A DNA stretch of 38,071 nt from JBEEJZ01 sp041168905 (GTDB lineage: Bacteria; Pseudomonadota; Gammaproteobacteria; Burkholderiales; Burkholderiaceae_C). Position numbers and translations under genes: made by a program. The notes under the pieces were generated by a model. It saw nothing but the letters and a program-made list of their open reading frames with translations. It ran no database searches and was not told where the DNA came from. Below are positions 23,388 through 32,080 of the stretch, piece after piece. The stretch covers positions 1 to 38,071 of the forward strand of contig JBEEJZ010000264.1 in assembly GCA_041168905.1 (NCBI GenBank). The letters are read 5' to 3'. Each line of letters opens with the position of its first letter. Positions within the stretch are counted from its first letter, which is position 1.

Positions 23388-24452
23388 TCAGATCACCGTT
23401 TGCGCCAGCTCACCCCGGGCGTACTGCGCGGCCACCTGGCTCAGGGTGTAACCCTTGATCTTGGCGCCCTGGCCTTCACAGCCAAACTCCAGATAGCGTT
23501 GCTTGCACACCGCCTTGGCCGCTTCGCGTGCAGGCTTGAGCCACTCGCGGGCGTCGAACTTATCAGGGTTCTCGGCCATGAACTTGCGCACGGCACCGGT
23601 CATGGCCAGACGAATATCGGTGTCGATGTTGATCTTGCGCACCCCGTACTTGATGGCTTCCTGAATTTCCTCGATGGGCACACCGTAGGTTTCTTTCATC
23701 TTGCCACCAAACTGGTTGATGATCGCCAGCAGCTCTGGCGGCACCGACGAGGAGCCATGCATCACCAGATGGGTGTTGGGGATGCGTGCGTGAATTTCCT
23801 TGACGCGGCTGATGGCCAGGATGTCGCCAGTGGGCTTGCGGCTGAATTTATAGGCACCGTGGCTGGTGCCAATGGCGATCGCAAGCGCATCCAGCTGCGT
23901 GGCCTTGACGAACACGGCGGCCTCTTCGGGGTCTGTCAGCATCTGGCTGTGGTCGAGCTTGCCAACCGCGCCAATGCCGTCTTCCTCACCGGCGTCGCCG
24001 GTTTCCAGGTTGCCCAGGCAACCCAGCTCGCCCTCTACGGTCACTCCCGCGCGGTGGGCCATGTCCACCACCTGACGAGTCACGTTCACGTTGTAGTCAA
24101 AACTGGAAGGCGTCTTGCCGTCCTCCAGCAAGGAACCGTCCATCATCACTGAGCCAAAACCCAGCCCGATAGCGCCCTCGCACACTTTGGGTGAGGTGCC
24201 GTGGTCCTGGTGCATGACCAGCGGGATGTGGGGGTAGGCCTCTGCAGCGGCCAGGATCAGGTGCTTGATGAAAGGCTCGCCCGCGTACTTGCGAGCCCCC
24301 GCGCTGGCCTGCAGGATCACGGGTGCACCGACCTCATCGGCCGCAGCCATCACGGCCTGCACCTGCTCCAGATTGTTGACGTTGAACGCTGGAATACCGT
24401 AACCATTGGCTGCGGCATGGTCCAGCAACTCGCGCATTGAAACGAGTGCCAT
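23388..24452 (-). CDS. fba: Class II fructose-bisphosphate aldolase
   Basis: A 354-residue zinc-dependent aldolase that interconverts fructose-1,6-bisphosphate with dihydroxyacetone phosphate and glyceraldehyde-3-phosphate. Family features are AFNVNNLEQVQAVM near residue 22, PLVMHQDHGTS with the catalytic Asp and zinc-binding His, SVMMDGSLLE, VEGELGCLGN, IGTSHGAYKF and LVMHGSSSVP. The sequence type is the one often called Calvin-cycle subtype in betaproteobacteria, though here it sits with pyk and pgk and serves glycolysis or gluconeogenesis. GGAG lies 9 nt before the ATG. That ribosome-binding site is complementary to bases at the end of pyk. Confidence 0.97.
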   Translation of the reverse strand: MALVSMRELLDHAAANGYGIPAFNVNNLEQVQAVMAAADEVGAPVILQASAGARKYAGEPFIKHLILAAAEAYPHIPLVMHQDHGTSPKVCEGAIGLGFGSVMMDGSLLEDGKTPSSFDYNVNVTRQVVDMAHRAGVTVEGELGCLGNLETGDAGEEDGIGAVGKLDHSQMLTDPEEAAVFVKATQLDALAIAIGTSHGAYKFSRKPTGDILAISRVKEIHARIPNTHLVMHGSSSVPPELLAIINQFGGKMKETYGVPIEEIQEAIKYGVRKINIDTDIRLAMTGAVRKFMAENPDKFDAREWLKPAREAAKAVCKQRYLEFGCEGQGAKIKGYTLSQVAAQYARGELAQTVI

Positions 24453-24455
24453 GCT

Positions 24456-24539
24456 AGAAATCTCCGGGGAAGTTGGTAACCGCTTGGTAACTTTTGACCA
24501 TTGCGGCGGATTCTAGCTTTCCCGTTTCGGGAGATTTCT
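24456..24539 (-). promoter_or_regulatory. pyk-fba leader: inverted repeat covering the fba RBS, plus TTGGTAAC direct repeats
   Basis: In a pyk-fba transcript, AGAAATCTCC (24539-24530), starting inside the pyk stop codon, can pair perfectly with GGAGATTTCT (24465-24456), which contains the fba ribosome-binding site. The 64-nt loop holds a small TCCCG-AAA-CGGGA hairpin and two direct repeats TTGGTAAC (plus strand 24473-24480 and 24484-24491, period 11 bp). The repeats look like a regulator site. The long stem could silence fba on read-through transcripts. Confidence 0.45.
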
Positions 24540-25975
24540 TACGCGACCTGAATGATTTGGAGCATGTTGGTGCCGCCCGGCGTGCCCATGGGCATGCCGC
24601 AAGTGATCGCATAGATATCGCCTGACTGCACAATGCCACGGCTCTTGAGTTCGGACTCAGCCTGTTCCAGCGCGGTGTCCCGATCGCTGCTGGACGTCAT
24701 CAGAATAGGACGCACGTTGCGATAAAGAGCCATCTTGCGCTGGGTAGCCAAATTGCGGGTCAAGGCGTAAATCGGCACTTCGTTGGGGTGGCGGCTCATC
24801 CACAGGGCGGTGGATCCGCTTTCGGTCAACGCCACGAGCGCCTTGGCGCCCAGGTGGTGGGCCGTGAACAGGGCGCCCATGGCGATGGTCTGATCAATGC
24901 GGGTGAAGGTCTTGCCCGTGAAGTCGGCCTCCAGTTTCATGTCTTCGGCGTTCTCGGCCGCATGACAGATTTTGGCCATTTCGATGACGGTTTCCAGCGG
25001 GTACTTTCCGGCAGCGGTTTCGGCCGACAGCATCACAGCATCGGTGCCATCCAGCACGGCATTGGCCACGTCGCTCACCTCTGCGCGGGTGGGCACCGGA
25101 TTGGTAATCATGGACTCCATCATCTGGGTGGCTGTGATGACCACACGGTCGTTCTCCCGGGCCAGGCGGATCATGCGTTTTTGCAGCGCAGGCACGGCGG
25201 CATTGCCGACTTCAACGGCCAGGTCGCCACGGGCCACCATGATGCCGTCGCTGGCCATCAGGATTTCCTCCAGGCGGGGAATGGCCTCAGCGCGCTCGAT
25301 CTTGGCGATCAGGCCAGGACGGTGGTTGTACTCGGCACCCGCCACGTTGCACAGCTGGCGCGCCATTTCCATGTCGGTGGCATTTTTCGGGAAGCTCACC
25401 GCCACATAGTCAGCCTGGAAGCTCATCGCCGTGCGGATGTCTTCCATGTCCTTGGCGGTCAGGGCGGGGGCTGTCAAACCGCCACCTTGCTTGTTGATGC
25501 CCTTGTTGTTGGACAGCTCACCACCCAGCTTGACGGTGGTGTGCACCTGCTCACCGCGCACGGCGTCCACGGTGATGACGATCAAGCCGTCGTTGAGCAA
25601 CAGCACGTCGCCGGCCTTGACTTCACGCGGCAGGGCCTTGTAGTCCAGGCCCACGGCGTCGATGTCACCCAGCTCGGTGCGGGCGGCATCCAGGATGAAT
25701 TTTTGGCCGGGCTCCAGGAACACCTTGCCCTCGGCGAACTTGCCGACCCGGATTTTGGGGCCCTGCAGGTCGGCCATGATGGCCACTTCGCGGCCAGCGC
25801 GACGGGCGGCTTCGCGCACCATCGTGGCGCGGTCAATGTGGTCTTGGGCTTTGCCGTGGCTGAAGTTGAGCCGAACGACATTGGCGCCGGCGCGGATCAG
25901 TTGCTCAAGAATGGCCGGATCGCTGGAAGCTGGGCCGAGGGTGGCAACGATTTTGGTGGCGCGGCGTGGGACCAT
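24539..25975 (-). CDS. pyk: Pyruvate kinase
   Basis: A 478-residue enzyme making pyruvate and ATP from phosphoenolpyruvate and ADP. It starts MVPRRATKIVATLGPASSDPA, and contains VRLNFSHGKAQDH, IMADLQGPKIRVG, the signature segment GLIAKIERAEAI with the catalytic Lys, MVARGDLAVEVG, and ITATQMMESM. A C-terminal alpha/beta regulatory domain follows (FTAHHLGAKALVALTESGSTA). The length is normal for bacterial PykA/PykF types. It lies between pgk and fba on the same strand. Confidence 0.97.
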   Translation of the reverse strand: MVPRRATKIVATLGPASSDPAILEQLIRAGANVVRLNFSHGKAQDHIDRATMVREAARRAGREVAIMADLQGPKIRVGKFAEGKVFLEPGQKFILDAARTELGDIDAVGLDYKALPREVKAGDVLLLNDGLIVITVDAVRGEQVHTTVKLGGELSNNKGINKQGGGLTAPALTAKDMEDIRTAMSFQADYVAVSFPKNATDMEMARQLCNVAGAEYNHRPGLIAKIERAEAIPRLEEILMASDGIMVARGDLAVEVGNAAVPALQKRMIRLARENDRVVITATQMMESMITNPVPTRAEVSDVANAVLDGTDAVMLSAETAAGKYPLETVIEMAKICHAAENAEDMKLEADFTGKTFTRIDQTIAMGALFTAHHLGAKALVALTESGSTALWMSRHPNEVPIYALTRNLATQRKMALYRNVRPILMTSSSDRDTALEQAESELKSRGIVQSGDIYAITCGMPMGTPGGTNMLQIIQVA

Positions 25976-26025
25976 GACTTTTCTTCTCCTGTAAGTAGGG
26001 GGAAGATTCTTGCACGGAAGTGGTT

Positions 26026-26055
26026 ACAAGGGGGCATCAAGCTGCACCCCCTTGT
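26026..26055 (-). terminator. Hairpin between pgk and pyk, possible terminator
   Basis: ACAAGGGGG (26026-26034) and CCCCCTTGT (26047-26055) form a perfect 9-bp stem with a 12-nt loop just after the pgk stop. There is no clear T-run on the minus strand, so it may be a processing or stabilising hairpin and not a strong terminator. Confidence 0.5.
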
Positions 26056-26069
26056 CGGGGTCAGCCTGC

Positions 26070-27263
26070 TCAGGCGCTGGCGCGTCGGCTGAGGATGTCA
26101 AAAGCGGGCAGTGTCTTGCCTTCCAGCACTTCCAGGAAGGCACCGCCACCAGTGGAGATGTAACCCACCTGTTTTTCCATGCCGTATTTGGCAATGGCCG
26201 CAAGCGTGTCACCACCGCCCGCAATGCTGAAGGCGCTGGAATCGGCAATCGCCTGGGCGATGATGCGCGTACCGTTCTCGAAAGCAGCAAACTCGAACAC
26301 GCCCACGGGGCCGTTCCAGACGATGGTGCCGGCGGCCTTGAGCTGCTCGGCCAAGGCTGCTGCAGTTTGCGGACCGATATCGAGAATCAGATCGTCATCA
26401 GCCACCTCGGTGGCAGCCTTCACGGTCGCCACAGCGTCTGCAGCAAAGGTTTTGGCAGTGACCACATCCACCGGGATGGGAACTGCCGCGCCACGAGCTT
26501 TCATGGCGTCAATCACGGCGCGCGCCTGGTCCACAAGATCCTTCTCAGCCAGGCTCTTGCCGATGTTCAGGCCAGCAGCCAGCATGAAGGTGTTGGCAAT
26601 GCCACCACCAACGATGAGCTGGTCCACCTTGGAGGCCAGGCTTTGCAAAATGGTCAACTTGGTCGATACCTTGGAGCCCGCCACGATGGCCACCAGTGGG
26701 CGCTTGGGCGAGGCCAGGGCCTTGCTGATGGCATCCATCTCGGCCGCGAGCAGGGGGCCGGCAGAGGCAATGGGGGCAAACTGGGCGATGCCGTAAGTGG
26801 AGGCTTCTGCCCGGTGTGCCGTGCCAAATGCGTCGTGCACAAAGATGTCGCACAAGGCGGCCATTTTCCTGGCGAGTTCTTCGTTGTTTTTCTTCTCGCC
26901 CTTGTTGATACGGCAGTTTTCCAGCAACACCACCTGACCGGGCTGCACGGTCACCCCGTCGACCCAGTTGGACACCAGCGGCACATCGCGACCCAGCAAC
27001 TCAGCCAGGCGCTGAGCCACCGGGGCCAGCGAATCGTCGGCCTTGAACTCCCCCTCGGTGGGGCGACCCAGGTGGGAGGTCACCATGACCGCAGCGCCGG
27101 CATCCAGCGCCATCTGGATGCAGGGCACCGAAGCACGGATGCGCGTGTCTTCGGTGATGGCGCCCGCGTCATCTTGCGGCACATTGAGGTCGGCGCGGAT
27201 AAACACGCGGCGGCCGGCTACCTTGCCCTGGGAACACAGATCGGAAAAGCGGATGACGTTCAT
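26070..27263 (-). CDS. pgk: Phosphoglycerate kinase
   Basis: A 397-residue glycolytic kinase interconverting 1,3-bisphosphoglycerate and 3-phosphoglycerate with ADP/ATP. Motifs include RVFIRADLNVPQDD near residue 19, VMVTSHLGRPTEG, VVLLENCRINKGEKKN, DAFGTAHRAEAS, VAIVAGSKVSTKL, the nucleotide-binding IVWNGPVGVFEF, and the C-terminal ISTGGGAFLEVLEGKTLPA. The length is standard. It is upstream of pyk in the same direction, and a terminator separates it from fmt. Confidence 0.97.
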   Translation of the reverse strand: MNVIRFSDLCSQGKVAGRRVFIRADLNVPQDDAGAITEDTRIRASVPCIQMALDAGAAVMVTSHLGRPTEGEFKADDSLAPVAQRLAELLGRDVPLVSNWVDGVTVQPGQVVLLENCRINKGEKKNNEELARKMAALCDIFVHDAFGTAHRAEASTYGIAQFAPIASAGPLLAAEMDAISKALASPKRPLVAIVAGSKVSTKLTILQSLASKVDQLIVGGGIANTFMLAAGLNIGKSLAEKDLVDQARAVIDAMKARGAAVPIPVDVVTAKTFAADAVATVKAATEVADDDLILDIGPQTAAALAEQLKAAGTIVWNGPVGVFEFAAFENGTRIIAQAIADSSAFSIAGGGDTLAAIAKYGMEKQVGYISTGGGAFLEVLEGKTLPAFDILSRRASA

Positions 27264-27285
27264 GATGAGAAAAGGTTGGACATGG

Positions 27286-27309
27286 AAAAACCAGGCTGAG
27301 TCAGCCCGG
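27286..27309 (-). terminator. Rho-independent terminator downstream of fmt
   Basis: On the minus strand CCGGGCTGA pairs with TCAGCCTGG (one mismatch) around a very short loop and is followed by TTTTT (27290-27286). It sits 15 bp after the fmt stop and ends the def-fmt unit before pgk. Confidence 0.65.
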
Positions 27310-27323
27310 CGGTGGGCAGAATT

Positions 27324-28301
27324 TTAGGTTCCGCCCAGTAACAGGCCGGGTTCAATTTTGCAGCCGCGCAAGAAGTCGGCCACTGCCAGGCGTTTGCCCC
27401 CTGGGCGCTGCACTTCGGTGATCAAAACCGCGCCTGCCCCAGCTGCCACCAGCAGCCCGTCGTTGTTCACCGCCAGTAACTCGCCGGCCCGTTGCGGCGC
27501 TTGCAAGGGCTGCCCGGCCAGATCGGCGGGCACGGACGCCGACCACACCTTGAGTGCCTCGCCTGACAGTGTGGTGGCTGCCCCCGGGAAGGGGTTGAAT
27601 GCCCGAACCCGGCGGGCAATCAGGTCGGCAGGCCAGGTCCAGTCGATGGTGGCCTCGTGCTTTTCGATTTTGTGGGCATAAGTCACGCCGTCGGCGGGTT
27701 GCGGCAGGGGTTTCAGATCCCCGGCGCTCAACCGCGACAGCGCCTGCACGATCAGCTGCCCACCCAGCTCAGCCAGGTGGTCGTGCAGTGCACCCGTGGT
27801 GTCCGCGTCTGACATGGGCACGGCGTGCGTCAGCAGCATGTCACCTGTGTCCAGGCCTGCATCCATTTGCATGATGGTGATGCCGGTCTTCGTGTCGCCG
27901 GCTTCAATGGCCCGGTGGATCGGTGCCGCACCGCGCCAACGCGGCAACAGGGAGCCGTGGATGTTCAGACAGCCCAGTGGAGGCAGGTCCAGCACCCACT
28001 GCGGAAGAATCAGGCCATAGGCCGCCACGATCATGGCATCGGCCCGGGCGGCCAGCATGGCGGATCGGGCCTGCTGCGCATCTTCGGGGTATTTGCCATC
28101 GAGTCGCAGGCTACGCGGCTGGGCCACCGGGATGCCCAGCGATTGCGCATATTGCTTGACGGGTGAAGGCTGCAGCTTCATGCCCCGACCCGCAGGGCGA
28201 TCGGGCTGGGTCAGCACCAGAGCAATGTCGTGACCCGCCTCATGAAGCTGCTGCAGCGCGACCCGCGCAAACTCGGGTGTGCCGGCAAAGATCAGCCTCA
28301 A
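27324..28301 (-). CDS. fmt: Methionyl-tRNA formyltransferase
   Basis: A 325-residue enzyme that formylates initiator Met-tRNA using 10-formyl-THF. The N-terminus MRLIFAGTPEFARVALQQL, the catalytic SLLPRWRGAAPIHRAIEAGD region with Asn/His (CLNIHGS) and TGITIMQMDAGLDTGDML are diagnostic; an OB-fold C-terminal domain follows. The canonical N-terminus requires a TTG start at 28301-28299, which overlaps the def stop codon (TTGA), so translation is coupled to def. def-fmt is a conserved bacterial pair. Confidence 0.96.
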   Translation of the reverse strand: MRLIFAGTPEFARVALQQLHEAGHDIALVLTQPDRPAGRGMKLQPSPVKQYAQSLGIPVAQPRSLRLDGKYPEDAQQARSAMLAARADAMIVAAYGLILPQWVLDLPPLGCLNIHGSLLPRWRGAAPIHRAIEAGDTKTGITIMQMDAGLDTGDMLLTHAVPMSDADTTGALHDHLAELGGQLIVQALSRLSAGDLKPLPQPADGVTYAHKIEKHEATIDWTWPADLIARRVRAFNPFPGAATTLSGEALKVWSASVPADLAGQPLQAPQRAGELLAVNNDGLLVAAGAGAVLITEVQRPGGKRLAVADFLRGCKIEPGLLLGGT

Positions 28302-28807
28302 TTGCGTTCCTCGCGCTTGGCCTTGGCCAGCTTGGTCTTGATGCGATTGCGTTTGAGCGGCGACAGGTACTCGACAAACACCTTGCCCATGAGGTGATCC
28401 ATTTCATGCTGGATGCACACCGCCAGCAGACCATCGGCGCTGATCACGCGCGACACTCCTTCGCCGTCGAGGGCGCGCACCTGCACCTCGTCAAAACGCT
28501 CCACGCCGTCGTAAATGCCGGGTACAGACAAGCAACCCTCTTCGTTCAGGTGCTTCGCAGTGCTGGTACCCACCAGTTCGGGGTTGATCAACACCAAGGG
28601 GTCGTCGTGATCTTCTGAAACGTCGATGACAATCAAACGCTCATGCACATTGATTTGCGTTGCCGCCAAGCCAATACCTGGCGCTGCGTACATGGTCTCC
28701 AGCATGTCGGCGATGAGGGACTTGATGCGGGCGTCTACCGCCTGCACGGGTTTGGCCACGGTGTTGAGCCGGGGATCGGGATAACAAAGAATGGGTAGTA
28801 ATGCCAT
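28298..28807 (-). CDS. def: Peptide deformylase
   Basis: A 169-residue metalloenzyme that removes the N-formyl group from new proteins. All three motifs are present: PGIGLAATQ near residue 45, EGCLSVPG with the metal-binding Cys, and QHEMDHLMGKVF with the HExxH-type His pair. The ATG at 28807 (MALLPILCYPDPRL) is the family's normal start; a longer in-frame extension to 28972 has no resemblance. It is divergent from the LysM gene and coupled to fmt. Confidence 0.97.
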   Translation of the reverse strand: MALLPILCYPDPRLNTVAKPVQAVDARIKSLIADMLETMYAAPGIGLAATQINVHERLIVIDVSEDHDDPLVLINPELVGTSTAKHLNEEGCLSVPGIYDGVERFDEVQVRALDGEGVSRVISADGLLAVCIQHEMDHLMGKVFVEYLSPLKRNRIKTKLAKAKREERN

Positions 28808-28963
28808 GGATACTTCTGTAAAGACAGACTTATTTTCGCCACTTTTGGCCGGGCTTGCCGGCCGCAGTGACCGTCCCGTTGCCCTGGCGCGGCCATGGGC
28901 GCAGAATCTACGGACTTTTTGCCCGGCCACGTAGCCTGTTCTCATTTGACAATACGGCCCACC

Positions 28964-30193
28964 ATGATCCACACGATGACCTCGAATTTCTCACGCAAGC
29001 CGCTGCTGATCGCAGCTTTGTTGGGCGTTGCCGCCGCAGCACCAGCTGGGGCGCAAACCCTGACGGTGACTTCGCAACAGCAGGCCAGCGCCCAAAAAGT
29101 GGCCCAGGCCGGTGTGCCTTTGAGCGACCTCAGTCCCAATGCGCCATCAAGTTACACCGTCAAAAGTGGCGACACCCTGTGGGCAATTTCTGGTCTGTTT
29201 CTGACCAGTCCCTGGCGGTGGCCCGAGCTGTGGGGCATGAACCTGAAGGACATACGCAACCCGCACCGCATTTATCCCGGGCAGGTGCTGTTTCTGGATA
29301 TTCAGGACGGGATGGCTCGTTTGCGCAGCGGGCAGGCCAAAAATGCCATCGGCGGTGCCGACAGCAGCATCGAGACCGTGCGCGTGTCGCCACGCACGCG
29401 CGTCGAAAGCCTGGGTGACGCTGCTATTCCGACCATCGATACCAACGCGATTGAGCCCTTTCTGGCCGAGCCCATCGTCCTGGACGAGCAGGGCCTGAAT
29501 GCGGCACCCCGTATCGTGGCTACGGCTCAGGAAGGCCGGGTGCTTCTGGCACGTGGTGATCGTGCTTACGCCCGGGGGCCCGCGGCGGCACCGATGGCGG
29601 AAACGGCGAACCAGGCACGTCTGTATCGTGTGTTTCGCAATGCCACCGCCCTGAAGGACCCGGTCAGCGGCGAAGTGCTAGGCTATGAAGCGCAATATGT
29701 CGGCAAAGCCAGCCTGGAGCGTCCCGAAGGCACCCAGACCACCACCGATGCCGATGGCAAGTCACAAACTGCCGTCATTCCCGCCACCATCGACATCGTG
29801 GCTGCCAAGGAAGAAATGCGTATGGGTGACCGCCTGTTGCCCGAGCCAGCGCGCGAATTCAACACCTACATGCCGCATGCGCCTTTGGACAAGGTGGACG
29901 CACGGGTGGTGTCGGTCTACGGCAGTGCGGTCGCCAATGCCGCCCAGAGCCAAGTCGTGGCCATCAACAAGGGCCAACGCGATGGCATGGAGCGCGGTCA
30001 CGTGATGGCGATCCTGAAAGACGGTGCCCGCCTGGTGGACAAAACTGATCCCGAGCGCGCCCAACTCAAGCTGCCGGACGAGCGTAACGGCCTGCTGATC
30101 GTGTTCAGAACCTTTGAGCGTGTGTCTTACGCCCTGGTGCTGAACATCAAGGACGCCGTGCGCGTGGGCGACCGCCTGGTCAACCCTCGCTGA
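28964..30193 (+). CDS. LysM-domain exported protein
   Basis: A 409-residue secreted or periplasmic protein. A signal peptide is visible (FSRKPLLIAALLGVAAAAPAGA-QT). One LysM peptidoglycan-binding domain lies near residues 63-110: YTVKSGDTLWAISGLFL...NPHRIYPGQVLFL. The rest is a conserved but uncharacterised region. Betaproteobacteria regularly carry this gene between def and dprA, which matches its place here. ATGs at 28964 and 28976 are both possible and no clear RBS separates them. A role in cell-wall binding is supported; any enzymatic function is not. Confidence 0.9.
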   Translation: MIHTMTSNFSRKPLLIAALLGVAAAAPAGAQTLTVTSQQQASAQKVAQAGVPLSDLSPNAPSSYTVKSGDTLWAISGLFLTSPWRWPELWGMNLKDIRNPHRIYPGQVLFLDIQDGMARLRSGQAKNAIGGADSSIETVRVSPRTRVESLGDAAIPTIDTNAIEPFLAEPIVLDEQGLNAAPRIVATAQEGRVLLARGDRAYARGPAAAPMAETANQARLYRVFRNATALKDPVSGEVLGYEAQYVGKASLERPEGTQTTTDADGKSQTAVIPATIDIVAAKEEMRMGDRLLPEPAREFNTYMPHAPLDKVDARVVSVYGSAVANAAQSQVVAINKGQRDGMERGHVMAILKDGARLVDKTDPERAQLKLPDERNGLLIVFRTFERVSYALVLNIKDAVRVGDRLVNPR

Positions 30194-30215
30194 CGCGTGC
30201 AGCACAGGCTCGCAC

Positions 30216-31412
30216 ATGACCCGCGATGAGCTTGGCTATTGGCTGCGCTTGACCCTCACTCCAGGCGTGGGTGATGTCAGCGCCCGCAAGTTACTGGCCA
30301 GTTTTGGCCTGCCACAGGCGATTTTTCAGCAAAGTCCCGTGGCACTGTCTCAGGTGGTCAGCGAACGGCAGGCTGCTGCGCTGATGCAGGAGCCGCCGGA
30401 ACTCGCGGCCTTGGCCGAGACCACCTGGCAGTGGCTGCAGGGTGCCCATGCCGGCGTGCCGGAATGGCGGCATGTGGCCGTTTTGGGCGACGAAGCCTAC
30501 CCCCCAGCGCTGCTCACCCTGGAGGATCCGCCCCTGATCGTGTACCTGCTGGGCGCCCGCTGGATCGTGGAGGACGCACTGACGCTGGGCCTGGACGTTC
30601 AGGCCGCTGCCATGCAGGCGCTGAACCTGAGCCTGTCAAACAGCTTGGCCGTGGTGGGCAGCCGCAACCCGACTCCCCAGGGCGCCAGCAATGCGCGTGA
30701 ATTTTCTCGCGCCCTGAGCGAGGCAGGCATGACCATCATCTCGGGCCTGGCATTGGGCGTGGACGGCGCAGCGCATGACGGCGCGTTGCTGGGATTGGGC
30801 ACCGGGCGTGAGCGCCTGGCCACGCTGGCAGTGGTTGGCACCGGCCTGGACCGGGTCTACCCACAGGCTCACCGAAAACTGGCACATCGCATTGCCGACC
30901 AGGGCCTGTTGATCAGCGAGTATCCCTTGGGAACCCCGCCCCTTGCTCCCAACTTTCCCAAACGCAACCGCCTGATTTCAGGCCTGAGTCAGGGCACGCT
31001 GGTCATCGAGGCCGCCCTCAAATCCGGTTCGCTGATCACGGCACGTCTGGCGTCGGAGCAGGGCAAGGATGTGTTCGCCATCCCGGGTTCTATCCACTCT
31101 GCACAGGCGCGCGGTTGCCATGCCCTCATCAAACAGGGCGCCAAGCTGGTGGAAAACATTCAGGATGTCCTGGAAGAGCGTCTGACTGCTGCGCCTGCGG
31201 TCGCGGAGACAGCGGTAGCCCTTGACTTCCAAGCCGAGGGCGACGACGCCCTGCTGGAGGCACTGGGCTTTGACCCGGTCGGTATGGACGCCTTGCAAGC
31301 GCGCACGGGTCTGGACACTGCCGCCCTGCAAGTGGCGCTGATGACGCTGGAGCTGGAGGGCCATGTCGCCCGCTTGCCCGGTGGCCTGTTTCAGCGCATG
31401 GCCAGCGCCTGA
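30216..31412 (+). CDS. dprA: DNA-processing protein DprA
   Basis: A 398-residue protein that loads RecA on incoming single-stranded DNA during natural transformation. An N-terminal helical region (YWLRLTLTPGVGDVSARKLLASFG) precedes the Rossmann-like core: AVVGSRNPTPQG, SGLALGVDGAAHDGAL, VVGTGLDRVYPQAHRKL, ISEYPLGTPPLAPNFPKRNRLISGLS and SGSLITARLASEQGKDVFAIPGS. A C-terminal winged-helix domain follows (ALLEALGFDPVGMDALQARTGLDTAALQVALMTLELEGHVARLPGG). It follows the LysM gene by 22 bp and precedes smg, a common order in this group. Confidence 0.96.
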   Translation: MTRDELGYWLRLTLTPGVGDVSARKLLASFGLPQAIFQQSPVALSQVVSERQAAALMQEPPELAALAETTWQWLQGAHAGVPEWRHVAVLGDEAYPPALLTLEDPPLIVYLLGARWIVEDALTLGLDVQAAAMQALNLSLSNSLAVVGSRNPTPQGASNAREFSRALSEAGMTIISGLALGVDGAAHDGALLGLGTGRERLATLAVVGTGLDRVYPQAHRKLAHRIADQGLLISEYPLGTPPLAPNFPKRNRLISGLSQGTLVIEAALKSGSLITARLASEQGKDVFAIPGSIHSAQARGCHALIKQGAKLVENIQDVLEERLTAAPAVAETAVALDFQAEGDDALLEALGFDPVGMDALQARTGLDTAALQVALMTLELEGHVARLPGGLFQRMASA

Positions 31413-31522
31413 CGCCCTTGCATCCCACCCGATCGGCGTGAGCGCCGGCTTCGAAAGCGCGGAAAAGAGGCAGAAGTCCGGCCAAAGCGCACAAGGCGAT
31501 GGTTCTGGGCTACATTGGGCTC

Positions 31523-32038
31523 ATGTTTGAAGTTCTGGTCTTCGTTTACGAAAATTACTGGCGCGGCGATGCTTGTCCTGAGGGGGAGCATCTGCAACGC
31601 AAGCTGCACGCGGTGGGCTTTGAAAAGGACGAGATTGAAGAAGCTCTCGCCTGGCTCAACGGCCTGAAGCTGGCCGCGCACGGCACACAACATCCGTCAG
31701 AGGCGTCCGACGGCACGCTTTCCAGGGCAGCCCCGGGTGTGCCCGTGATGCTGGCCAAACCGTCCAGCACCAGCATGCGGGTGTATTCGGCGCTGGAGCA
31801 GGAGCAGTTGGGCGCCGAGTGTCTGGGTTACATCTGTTTTCTGGAGGCGGCAGGCGTCTTGCCAGCGCACATGCGCGAAGTCGTGCTCGATCGCGCCATG
31901 GCCGTGCCCGAATCACCGGTGGGCGTCGACGATCTCAAGATCATTGTGCTGATGGTGTACTGGAGCTTTGGCGAAGAACCCGACGCCCTGGTGCTGGACG
32001 AGCTCTGCGAAGACGCCAGCGACCGCATCGCACATTGA
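31523..32038 (+). CDS. smg: Smg protein (DUF494)
   Basis: A 171-residue protein of the Smg family, whose function is poorly known although its position next to dprA is conserved. The start MFEVLVFVYENYWRGDACPE is the family's typical N-terminus, and LVMVYWSFGEEPDALVLDEL is the conserved C-terminal part. The ATG at 31523 is preferred over an in-frame codon at 31499 because the family begins with MF-VL-Y. It converges with the DUF1631 gene 42 bp away. In relatives a topoisomerase gene often follows smg, but it is not present here. Confidence 0.92.
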   Translation: MFEVLVFVYENYWRGDACPEGEHLQRKLHAVGFEKDEIEEALAWLNGLKLAAHGTQHPSEASDGTLSRAAPGVPVMLAKPSSTSMRVYSALEQEQLGAECLGYICFLEAAGVLPAHMREVVLDRAMAVPESPVGVDDLKIIVLMVYWSFGEEPDALVLDELCEDASDRIAH

Positions 32039-32080
32039 ACCGCACCTGGCCGTTGGGCCCGATCCAGGGCAACCGAGGCA

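Noticed and set aside
24788..26092. 434-codon plus-strand open frame opposite pyk
   Set aside because: Antisense shadow of pyruvate kinase; His/Gly-rich composition and no motifs.
26010..27299. 429-codon plus-strand open frame opposite pgk
   Set aside because: Antisense shadow of phosphoglycerate kinase.
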